A stretch of 25,385 nucleotides of DNA from a virus. Shown in pieces: positions 6,327 to 12,650 of the stretch. The notes beneath the pieces are model-generated. The model saw only the letters and a program-made list of their open reading frames with translations, was not told where the DNA came from and ran no database searches. Location of the stretch: the IMG/VR virus record IMGVR_UViG_3300029309_000319, positions 1 through 25,385 of that record; one strand, 5' to 3'. How positions within the stretch are numbered: the first letter of the stretch is position 1; every line of letters starts with the position of its first letter. Both the position numbers and the translations under genes were made by a program.

Positions 6327-8090
6327 ATGTCAAGGATATTAGAAAAACTAGCCGATCAACATGAAGAACGTATGATAAATGTTCTTTACAAATTAGAAGA
6401 TGACGTAATCAAAGAAGTTACAAAAGCCACAAAAGGGGAATTAGTTTCTCAAAGACTAGCTATACAGTTACAGCCACAATTAAGGCAGGTGATAGAAGAA
6501 AACTTTTTAGGTGAAGCTGATCTAATTATAAATGAAGAATATAACAAAATAGCTAAAGAGGTATTAGATAATTTTGGAAAACTTAATATACCTCAAAACT
6601 TTAAAAGTCTTACAGAAATAGATTTGCAAACTATTAACGCTTTGAAATATCAAAGTTTTTCTGGTTTTGAGGATATTGCAGAAAGATTTATTAAAGTTAT
6701 TAATGATGAGGTTTATCAAAGCACAATAGCAGGTAGACCATTTGACGATATGGTTTCTAATATTAGATCACACATAAATGGCGTTTACAAAAGGTCTAAT
6801 AGTGCAGAAATAAATGAATTAGTTGATTTCATAAATGAAAATAAGTTTGATTCAGCAAAAAAAGTACAAGTAGAAGATGCAATACGAAAATTACATACAC
6901 AATATGCGTCAGATAGGGCAGGAAACAACCTAAGACGATACGCAGGTCAAATAGCCCACGATAGCGTAATGCAGTTTCATGGTCAATTTACAGTAGCTAA
7001 AGCAAAAGAATCTGGAATTGATAAGTTTACATATACTGGCACATTAGTTAGAGATAGTAGAGATTTCTGCGTTGGTATGCTCAATAAAGTTCTTACTGAG
7101 GAACAAATTAGAGAAATATGGAATAGCAGGGGTTGGCAAGGTAAATCAACTGGCGACCCATTTATAGTTAGAGGTGGATATAGATGCAGACATACTTGGA
7201 TACCAACAGTAGAGGAAATCATAGACGAACAACCACCAGAGCCAGAAGTAGAGGAAACTCAACCAGAGCCACTTAAAAAAGGTCGTAAGTCAAGTTTAAA
7301 AAATCCAGTCAAAGAAGATGAAATAGATATAATTTCAAGTACACTTGTTGCTGACAGATTACAAAAACAAATAACTAAAAATGCAAAAGACGAAAGATAT
7401 GATATTGGCTCAAGGTTTAGAACAAGTAATGTCGGAAAAGTTACTGGGGTAGAGAAATTAGACGATGAAATAGCAAGTCAATTAAATGCAATAATGCAAG
7501 AATTAGATGATTTAGCACAATTATATAATGTTCCAAAATTGAGGTCTGTAACAGTAAGTGCTAAAAGACGAGCATTGATGTCAATGGGAGATGGAAACTT
7601 ATCTATAAATCAAAAATATTTTAATAGAAAAAATGTAGATGGTAGAACACAAAGAGATTTTAGAAATGCTTTTTTAGGAAAAGGTTATTATAAACCAGAG
7701 CAAGATTTAGCTAATCAATTTCCAAATATTTTAAACCCATCAAGATTAGTTAAATTAGAGAAAAAAAAGAAATCAGATAGTTGGGTAAGACCACACAATG
7801 CCTTTTATTATTTTGAAGATGAAATAGATAGATTTAGGAATATTCTTTATCACGAATTTGGACATCAAGTTCATCAAATGAAAAATAAAACAAAAGGTCT
7901 TTGGGATTTAGCCCCAATAGAAAATTCTTTAAGGCAAAAAGTAAGAAGCATTAATGGTGGGTCATCTAGATATTCTAATGCAAACACCAAAGAGTGGTTT
8001 GCAGAGAACTTTAGTTTATATCATATGGGTAAAGAAAATCTTGTAGACCCAAAATTTATAGAATTTTTAGAAAATGAGGTATTAAAATGA
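6327..8090 (+). CDS. MuF-like head protein with C-terminal zinc metallopeptidase
   Basis: A 587-residue two-part protein. Residues up to about 300 form a MuF/SPP1-gp7-like minor head domain: a helical N-terminus, LVRDSRDFC at 240-248, and the closing GGYRCRHTW at 283-291. A Pro/Glu/Lys linker follows (about 298-325). The C-terminal part has the zincin motif H509-E-F-G-H513, preceded by RNILY, with WFAENF (Glu556 or Glu560) as a likely third zinc ligand about 45 residues on. MuF proteins sit inside or at the portal of the head and some carry toxin or enzyme C-termini injected with DNA. The peptidase could act on head proteins or host targets. The fusion is seen; the target is inference. Confidence 0.88.
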   Translation: MSRILEKLADQHEERMINVLYKLEDDVIKEVTKATKGELVSQRLAIQLQPQLRQVIEENFLGEADLIINEEYNKIAKEVLDNFGKLNIPQNFKSLTEIDLQTINALKYQSFSGFEDIAERFIKVINDEVYQSTIAGRPFDDMVSNIRSHINGVYKRSNSAEINELVDFINENKFDSAKKVQVEDAIRKLHTQYASDRAGNNLRRYAGQIAHDSVMQFHGQFTVAKAKESGIDKFTYTGTLVRDSRDFCVGMLNKVLTEEQIREIWNSRGWQGKSTGDPFIVRGGYRCRHTWIPTVEEIIDEQPPEPEVEETQPEPLKKGRKSSLKNPVKEDEIDIISSTLVADRLQKQITKNAKDERYDIGSRFRTSNVGKVTGVEKLDDEIASQLNAIMQELDDLAQLYNVPKLRSVTVSAKRRALMSMGDGNLSINQKYFNRKNVDGRTQRDFRNAFLGKGYYKPEQDLANQFPNILNPSRLVKLEKKKKSDSWVRPHNAFYYFEDEIDRFRNILYHEFGHQVHQMKNKTKGLWDLAPIENSLRQKVRSINGGSSRYSNANTKEWFAENFSLYHMGKENLVDPKFIEFLENEVLK

Positions 8091-8299
8091 GAGATATTAT
8101 AGCAGAAGCAGGGGATATAGTAGAAAAAGAAAACTTAACACTACAAGATTATCAGAAATTTAGAAAAATAGGTAGAGAATTAAAAACAGAAGATACTTTG
8201 TATTTCGCTAGTTATGATGAAATTATGTTTCAAAGATTACACGAGATAGCAGAAAAAGAGGGTAATTATAATTGGCTAGAGCCAGAAGATGAAGAGTAG
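8087..8299 (+). CDS. Small acidic protein coupled to the MuF-peptidase gene
   Basis: A 70-residue acidic protein (over a quarter Asp/Glu, ending LEPEDEE) that starts in an ATGA overlap with the stop of the MuF-metallopeptidase gene. It appears helical, with one compact segment YFASYDEIMFQRLHEIAEKE. I do not recognise the family. Coupled translation and acidity would fit a chaperone, inhibitor or immunity partner for the upstream peptidase domain, or simply a small head protein. It has no signal peptide or membrane segment. Confidence 0.75.
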   Translation: MRDIIAEAGDIVEKENLTLQDYQKFRKIGRELKTEDTLYFASYDEIMFQRLHEIAEKEGNYNWLEPEDEE

Positions 8300-8324
8300 T
8301 AGCAATTTGTAAAGAAATTTGCTA
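8300..8324 (+). other. Intergenic hairpin before scaffold gene
   Basis: TAGCAA (8300-8305) pairs with TTGCTA (8319-8324), extended by three T-A pairs across a bulge, with a 6-base loop. It follows the stop of the acidic gene and is not followed by a T run. It may be an RNA processing or stability site between the head-morphogenesis and scaffold/capsid genes. Confidence 0.3.
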
Positions 8325-8351
8325 TAAATAACAAAAACTTAGGAGTATTAA

Positions 8352-9071
8352 ATGGAAGAAAACAAAGTGGAACAGACCACGCAAACTCAAGAACAAGTAG
8401 AGCAACCAGAGGTACAAGAAACACCACCTCCAGAGAGGGCTTTTAAAACTCAAGAGGAAGTGAATCATTTTGTAGAAACAAGACTAGCAAAAGAACGCAA
8501 GTCAGTTCTTAATAAATTAGGTGTAGATAATCTTGATGTTGCAATACAATCTGTAAAGACACAAAAAGAATTAGAAGAAAAGCAAAAGATACAAAAGGGC
8601 GAGTTTGAGGAAATAATTAAAACCAAAACTCAAGAATGGCACAAAGAGAAAGCCCAGTTAGAAAGTCAGCTTAAAGATATAAAGATAAATAAGTCATTGT
8701 TACAATCTGCGTCAAAGAATAAAGCAATCAATCCAGATCAAGTTGTATCGTTATTACAACCCCAAATTCGATTAAATGATGAGGGAAATGTAGAAATACT
8801 TGATAATCAAGGTTTGGCAAGGTATAACAATAAAGGGGAACTTTTTACTACTGACGAGTTAGTACAAGAGTTTTTAACACAAAACCCACACTTTGTTAGT
8901 GCAACTCCAAGTGGCTCTGGCACAGTGTCAAATGTGGATAGGCAAGAACTCAATAAGCCTTTAAATATTGGGGAATTAGATTTAAATAATCCAGAGGACA
9001 AGAAAAAATATGCTGAATGGCGTAAACAAAGAGATTCTAAAGCCACTGTAATAAATCTAAATAATAATTGA
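8352..9071 (+). CDS. Capsid scaffolding protein
   Basis: A 239-residue hydrophilic, Glu/Gln/Lys-rich protein directly before the major capsid gene, the standard place of the scaffold. It has an acidic, Pro-containing N-terminus (residues 1-28), a short FKTQEEVNHFVETRLAKER segment, a long coiled-coil region (about 70-115: KTQKELEEKQKIQKGEFEEI and on), and a C-terminal part ending in basic AEWRKQRDSKA, as expected for the capsid-binding end. This order resembles DUF4355-type scaffolds. It would direct procapsid assembly and then be removed. The start has AGGAG at seven bases. Confidence 0.85.
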   Translation: MEENKVEQTTQTQEQVEQPEVQETPPPERAFKTQEEVNHFVETRLAKERKSVLNKLGVDNLDVAIQSVKTQKELEEKQKIQKGEFEEIIKTKTQEWHKEKAQLESQLKDIKINKSLLQSASKNKAINPDQVVSLLQPQIRLNDEGNVEILDNQGLARYNNKGELFTTDELVQEFLTQNPHFVSATPSGSGTVSNVDRQELNKPLNIGELDLNNPEDKKKYAEWRKQRDSKATVINLNNN

Positions 9072-9097
9072 AGCTATATTTTTTATAAGGAGTAATT

Positions 9098-9937
9098 ATG
9101 GCTAACGAAACAACCAGTAGTACCATTTCGGAGTTATACACCGAGATAGTACAAGAAGCATTGTTCGTGGCAAGCGAGCAATCAATTATGAGAAATCTTG
9201 TCAGAAACTACACAATCGTGGGTGGTGGAAAGTCAGTTGAAGTTCCTATTTATGCGACAGTTTCAGCGTCAGCAGTAAATGAAGCGACAGACCTCTCTAA
9301 TACAGCAGTAAATCCAACATCAGTTACTATTACAGCTTCTGAAGTTGGAATTATGACTACACTAACTGATCTTGCAAGAAACTCTGCACCAAGAAATGTT
9401 GCAGGTGATATTGGAAGATTATTTGGTGAAGCAATAGCTAGAAAAGTTGACGCTGATTTATCAGCATTATTTACTGGCTTTTCAACTGAAAGAGGTGGTG
9501 GAGCAGGTAATGAATTAACTGTTCAAGACTTATTCGAAGCTAGTGCAGATTTAAGAACTGCTAATGCACCTGCACCTTACTATGGTGTATTTCACCCAAA
9601 GCAAATATTTAATGTTAAAAAATCATTAACAAATACATTTGTTGGTAGAGATACAGAACTTTCTAATGAAGCAATGAGAAGTGGCTTTGTTGGAAGTATT
9701 GCAGGTATACAGATTTTTGAAAGTTCAAATATTTCTGTAGATGGTTCAGATGATAGTATTGGTGGTGTATTTTCTCAAGATGCACTTGCATTAGCAATGA
9801 TGCAAGACCTCAAGATTGAATCACAAAGAGATGCTTCATTAAGAGCAGATGAGATAGTTGCTACAGCAGTTTATGGCGTTGGCGAAATCCATGATAGTTA
9901 TGGAGTTAAGTTAACAGCAGATAGCTTGGCTAACTAA
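9098..9937 (+). CDS. Major capsid protein (HK97 fold)
   Basis: A 279-residue protein following the scaffold, with a strong AAGGAG ribosome site. The composition is unlike its neighbours: Ala, Ser, Thr and Gly rich, almost no Cys or Trp. Segments such as IVGGGKSVEVPIYATVSASA, VNPTSVTITASEVGIMTTLT, RLFGEAIARKVDADLSALF and YYGVFHPKQIF fit the HK97-type capsid fold (E-loop, spine helix, P domain), and residues near the end (ATAVYGVGEIHDSYGVKL) give the last strand. It is short for this fold, with no visible N-terminal delta domain, consistent with a separate scaffold. It is the last gene before a strong terminator. Confidence 0.93.
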   Translation: MANETTSSTISELYTEIVQEALFVASEQSIMRNLVRNYTIVGGGKSVEVPIYATVSASAVNEATDLSNTAVNPTSVTITASEVGIMTTLTDLARNSAPRNVAGDIGRLFGEAIARKVDADLSALFTGFSTERGGGAGNELTVQDLFEASADLRTANAPAPYYGVFHPKQIFNVKKSLTNTFVGRDTELSNEAMRSGFVGSIAGIQIFESSNISVDGSDDSIGGVFSQDALALAMMQDLKIESQRDASLRADEIVATAVYGVGEIHDSYGVKLTADSLAN

Positions 9938-9945
9938 AAACTTAT

Positions 9946-9968
9946 GGGGTGGGAAACCACCCCTTTTT
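9946..9968 (+). terminator. Intrinsic terminator after the capsid gene
   Basis: GGGGTGG (9946-9952), loop GAAA, CCACCCC (9957-9963), then five T residues. The perfect 7-bp G/C-rich stem with a GNRA-type tetraloop and T run, nine bases after the capsid stop, is the clearest intrinsic terminator in the window. It probably lets the capsid message end here while partial read-through feeds the tail genes. Confidence 0.93.
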
Positions 9969-9985
9969 ATTAAGGAATTGCACTT

Positions 9986-10195
9986 ATGGAAATGGTAAAA
10001 CTTGTAAAAGGTAATAGATTAATCGAAAGAAGAAAAATAGATTATGATAACAATAAAGACATTTGGGATAGACGAGGTTGGGCTTTAAGTGATGGCAAAC
10101 CTGCAAAGCCAGAACCAAAACCAGAACCACCAAAAGATCAAATTATTATTGAAGAAGAACCTGAACCTAAAAAGACAACCAAAAAGGCTGAGTAA
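9986..10195 (+). CDS. Small protein between capsid and connector genes
   Basis: A 69-residue protein. The first 35 residues (VKLVKGNRLIERRKIDYDNN, then IWDRRGWAL) look like a small folded unit seen in other phages just after the capsid gene; the rest is a Pro/Glu/Lys-rich disordered tail (KPEPKPEPPK). The start has AAGGA nine bases upstream, just after the terminator. It ends in a TAATG overlap with the next gene. A head-decoration or connector accessory role is possible; no function is known to me. Confidence 0.7.
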   Translation: MEMVKLVKGNRLIERRKIDYDNNKDIWDRRGWALSDGKPAKPEPKPEPPKDQIIIEEEPEPKKTTKKAE

Positions 10196-10671
10196 TGGCT
10201 ACTAACGAATTTAATGTAACAAATACAAGTCTTACAAAAATTCAACCAGATATCCTAGGATTTGGTATAGCAGATTTTGCCGACCAATTACAATTCGCAG
10301 AAAATGATGTTTTAAGGCGTATTCGTGAGGAATGGTGGGAAAGATATCGTCATCAAGTCAGATATAAAGACATTACTAAAGTTTCATCAGTAGAAATGGA
10401 TAGTTCTAAGCTAACTGATTCACAATGGACACAATCAGTAGTTTATTTATGCTTATGGAAGTATGTTTATCCACAATTAACCAAATGGCGTGACCCAGAT
10501 ACTGGCGAGGGAAAAGATGCTTTCCAAGTACAAATAGATTTCTACCGAGATAGATATGAAGAAGAATTCCAAGCTATTCTCAGAGATGGCGTGGAGTATG
10601 ATGAAGATGGTGGAGGTACAGTTTCTGATTCTGAAAAAGAACCAATACATCATTTACGTTTAGTGAGATAA
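10195..10671 (+). CDS. Head-tail connector (adaptor) protein, probable
   Basis: A 158-residue protein in the position of the head-completion adaptor. The segment FADQLQFAENDVLRRIREEW begins a helical bundle; WTQSVVYLCLWKYVYPQLTK is the second hydrophobic helix region, followed by a third helix (FQVQIDFYRDRYEEEFQAIL). This resembles gp6/gp15-type adaptor proteins that sit beneath the portal. The C-terminus is acidic and then loose (EYDEDGGGTVSDSE). It is flanked by TAATG overlaps on both sides, as part of the neck operon. The call rests on topology and place rather than a diagnostic motif. Confidence 0.7.
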   Translation: MATNEFNVTNTSLTKIQPDILGFGIADFADQLQFAENDVLRRIREEWWERYRHQVRYKDITKVSSVEMDSSKLTDSQWTQSVVYLCLWKYVYPQLTKWRDPDTGEGKDAFQVQIDFYRDRYEEEFQAILRDGVEYDEDGGGTVSDSEKEPIHHLRLVR

Positions 10672-11135
10672 TGGAAATAAAAACAGATATTAATTCTATT
10701 GAGGTCACAAATTTTCTAAAAAAACTTTCTAGAAAACAAAAATCTGTAATAGATAAAGCACTTAAAAGAGTATCTAATATGGCTATTCTTATGATTACAA
10801 AGCGTACACAAGCAGGTAAACTGCCAGATGGTGGTAAAATGCGTTCTTATGCAAGAAGTACTGTCAGAAGCCGAAAAAAGAGGGGTAGACAAACTGGTTT
10901 TGTAGACCTTACTGATACTGGAAAGATGTTTAGAAGTTTAGACTTTAGAACTGGTGGTTTAAAAAGCACATTATTTTTTGCTAATAAAGAAAGAGAAAAG
11001 ATAGCTTCGTTTCACGATAGTTTAGGTGTTGGCAAAAGAAAAATTACACGACCTTTTTTTGCCATTGGTGATAAAGAAGAAGATAAGTTGAGAAGTGAAT
11101 TTTCAAAATTTTATTTTAAACAGATGCGTATATGA
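10671..11135 (+). CDS. Virion morphogenesis / tail completion protein
   Basis: A 154-residue basic protein. The order of an N-terminal helix (NFLKKLSRKQKSVIDKALKR), the loop AGKLPDGGKMRSYARSTV with KKRGRQTGF, then VDLTDTGKMFRSLDF and a late RPFFAIGD motif matches the Mu gpG-like virion-morphogenesis / HK97-gp10-like neck proteins, which join the tail to the head. It lies between the connector and the tail terminator candidate, as expected. It starts in TAATG and ends in an ATGA overlap. Confidence 0.82.
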   Translation: MEIKTDINSIEVTNFLKKLSRKQKSVIDKALKRVSNMAILMITKRTQAGKLPDGGKMRSYARSTVRSRKKRGRQTGFVDLTDTGKMFRSLDFRTGGLKSTLFFANKEREKIASFHDSLGVGKRKITRPFFAIGDKEEDKLRSEFSKFYFKQMRI

Positions 11136-11575
11136 GCAAAAGAGAAAACATAGCAAGTGATATAATTACTAAACTTGATGCTGTTACAAGCCCTATTGAG
11201 TTTAAAAAAATTACAAGAGAACCATTTGAAGTTGAAGAACTTTCAGATGCACAGTTTCCTGCAATGTTTATACAATCTGGTGATGAAACAAGAGAAGTTT
11301 TAAGCATTGGCGATACTGGTAGTGGCACATATTCTGGTACAATAGATTTTCTAATTGTGGCTTTTGGTAAGGGAACAACATCAAATATTGATACAGTAAG
11401 AAATCAAATTGTTGAAGTTATTGAAGAAACACTTGATAATGATGTTACAAGAAATGGAAACGCTTTAGATACACAAATTGTTGACGTTACTACTGATGAG
11501 GGTACAATTTACCCTTATGGGGGCGTTAGAGTTACAGCAAGAGTATTCTATGAATTTACAAGAGGGAGTGCATAA
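11132..11575 (+). CDS. Tail terminator-like protein
   Basis: A 147-residue protein upstream of the major tail protein. It has an N-terminal helix (ENIASDIITKLDAV), strands carrying the loop EELSDAQFPAMFIQSGDETR, a strand YSGTIDFLIVAFGKG, a helix (TVRNQIVEVIEETLDND), and final strands with YPYGGVRVTARVFYEF. This alpha/beta pattern is that of the gpU/HK97-gp10-type tail terminator or minor tail protein family, which caps the tail tube. Position agrees. It overlaps both neighbours (ATGA and TAATG). Confidence 0.8.
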   Translation: MSKRENIASDIITKLDAVTSPIEFKKITREPFEVEELSDAQFPAMFIQSGDETREVLSIGDTGSGTYSGTIDFLIVAFGKGTTSNIDTVRNQIVEVIEETLDNDVTRNGNALDTQIVDVTTDEGTIYPYGGVRVTARVFYEFTRGSA

Positions 11576-11733
11576 TGGCTAAAGATATTACAATGATAAA
11601 AGGTGATGACGAAATTACCATAACAGAAGATTTTTTGGAGCATTACAAAAAATTAGGCTACAAAACTAATGAAAAAAATGTTACAAAGAAAAAAGAAGAA
11701 GTGATAAAACAAGACGAGCAAAAGGAGGTCTAA
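11575..11733 (+). CDS. Small protein upstream of the major tail gene
   Basis: A 52-residue protein starting in a TAATG overlap with the tail terminator gene. It has a short folded part (KGDDEITITEDFLEHYKKLG) and then a Lys/Glu-rich tail. It resembles in layout the 69-residue protein after the capsid gene (small domain plus charged tail). Its last codons carry the ribosome site of the major tail protein gene. It may be a minor tail component; no family is recognised. Confidence 0.65.
   Translation: MAKDITMIKGDDEITITEDFLEHYKKLGYKTNEKNVTKKKEEVIKQDEQKEV
11722..11728 (+). promoter_or_regulatory. Strong ribosome binding site for the major tail protein
   Basis: AAGGAGG (followed by T) lies five bases before ATG 11734 and is the closest match to the anti-16S sequence that I saw. 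It lies inside the end of the 52-residue gene and fits the need for many copies of the tail tube protein. Confidence 0.85.
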
Positions 11734-12120
11734 ATGGCTACACATCACGGAAAAGAGGGCGTTGTTACTGTAGGTGGAACTGCAATCGGTAATGTTACTG
11801 GTTTTACAATAGACACTACACATGACGTTGTTGAAGATACTTCATTAGAAGATTCAAGCAAAACTTTTAAAGCAGGTAGAGGTACATTTACAGCTTCTAT
11901 TGATATGAACTATAATGAAGAAAATGCACAACAAGAATCATTAACTCAAGGTTCAAGTTTATCTTTTGTGTTTTTGCCAGAGGGTAACAGTTCTGGAGAT
12001 CAAAGCTTTACTGGAACTGGCATTGTTACAAGTATGTCAGTTGGCGTTACTTTAGATGGAATGACTACAAGAACAGTTGCACTTCAAGGTAATGGAGCAT
12101 TAACAATCGGCACAGTTTAA
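11734..12120 (+). CDS. Major tail protein (tail tube)
   Basis: A 128-residue, Gly/Thr/Ser-rich beta protein placed just before the tail chaperone pair. It begins ATHHGKEGVVTVGGTAIGNV, runs through GFTIDTTHDVVEDTSLEDSS and a FKAGRGTFTASIDMNYNEEN segment, and ends with TSMSVGVTLDGMTTRTVALQ, the pattern of the small siphoviral tail tube protein family. Many hexamers would stack around the tape measure to form the tube. The best ribosome site in the window supports high expression. Confidence 0.9.
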   Translation: MATHHGKEGVVTVGGTAIGNVTGFTIDTTHDVVEDTSLEDSSKTFKAGRGTFTASIDMNYNEENAQQESLTQGSSLSFVFLPEGNSSGDQSFTGTGIVTSMSVGVTLDGMTTRTVALQGNGALTIGTV

Positions 12121-12123
12121 TAT

Positions 12124-12474
12124 ATGTCAGAAAATTTTGATTATTTTGATGGCATAAGAGATCATTACAGTAACCTTGACACTCAAATAATTGAAGTACC
12201 AGAGTGGGGTTTGGTTGGAGAAAAAGCGATTTATTGCAAACCTTTTAATATGCTTGAAAAACAAAAGATATTTAAAGGTGCTACAAATACTGATTTGATT
12301 GTTTTGATTGATGTGATTATTGAAAAGGCTTTAACAAAAGATGGTGATAAAATGTTTAATTCAAGTCATATCTTGAAGTTTAAGACAAAAGCCGACACAA
12401 ATATAATTGCTGAAGTTGCTACTAAAATAATGGGAACTGGAAACTCAGACCTAGAAGATAATAAAAAAAACTAA
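12124..12474 (+). CDS. Tail assembly chaperone G (unshifted product)
   Basis: A 116-residue acidic protein between major tail and tape measure genes, the place of lambda gpG. It has an N-terminal strand region (IIEVPEWGLVGEKAIYCKPF), then a helical part (NMLEKQKIFKGA and IVLIDVIIEKALTKDGDKMF), and ends at TAA 12472 straight after a run of eight A residues. The final codons read AAA AAA AAC TAA, a -1 slippery site, so a fraction of ribosomes continue into the T region. It would bind the tape measure protein during tail assembly. Confidence 0.85.
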   Translation: MSENFDYFDGIRDHYSNLDTQIIEVPEWGLVGEKAIYCKPFNMLEKQKIFKGATNTDLIVLIDVIIEKALTKDGDKMFNSSHILKFKTKADTNIIAEVATKIMGTGNSDLEDNKKN

Positions 12475-12650
12475 AGAATAACCCAGAACTATACAATATC
12501 TTTGGTTTAGCAGAAAAACTTCATAAGTCGGTTTCCGAAATCTTGCAAATGACAGTTGATGAGTTTAATATGTGGGTAGCATATTACGAACTTCAAAGGA
12601 TAGAGCAAGAAAGACAAGAAAGATTAGCAAAGGCAAGGCGTGGCAACTAA
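12124..12650 (+). CDS. Tail assembly chaperone GT (-1 frameshift fusion)
   Basis: The product is join(12124..12471, 12471..12650), about 175 residues: the whole G part, then a T part beginning LKNNPELYNIFGLAEKL, continuing SVSEILQMTVDEFNMWVAYY and ending in a charged helix QERQERLAKARRGN. The T part has the usual pattern of siphoviral T domains (LAE-L-K-V-EI-MT-EF-W-AYYEL). In lambda, G and GT in a set ratio keep the tape measure protein soluble and load tail tube subunits on it. The T frame has no good start of its own. Its stop lies 8 bases inside the tape measure gene. Confidence 0.88.
12465..12471 (+). promoter_or_regulatory. -1 ribosomal slippery site (A AAA AAC)
   Basis: The heptamer A-AAA-AAC is in the right phase (zero-frame codons AAA, AAA, AAC, then stop TAA). 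A -1 slip here makes the next codon CTA at 12471 and opens a 59-residue extension ending at TAA 12648-12650. The slip-prone heptamer, the stop next to it and the conserved GT gene place together make programmed frameshifting very likely. Confidence 0.9.

Noticed and set aside
8300-8352. Promoter between the acidic gene and the scaffold gene (TATAAA at 8323)
   Set aside because: The only -35-like element is about 10 bases away, which is too close; no convincing promoter.
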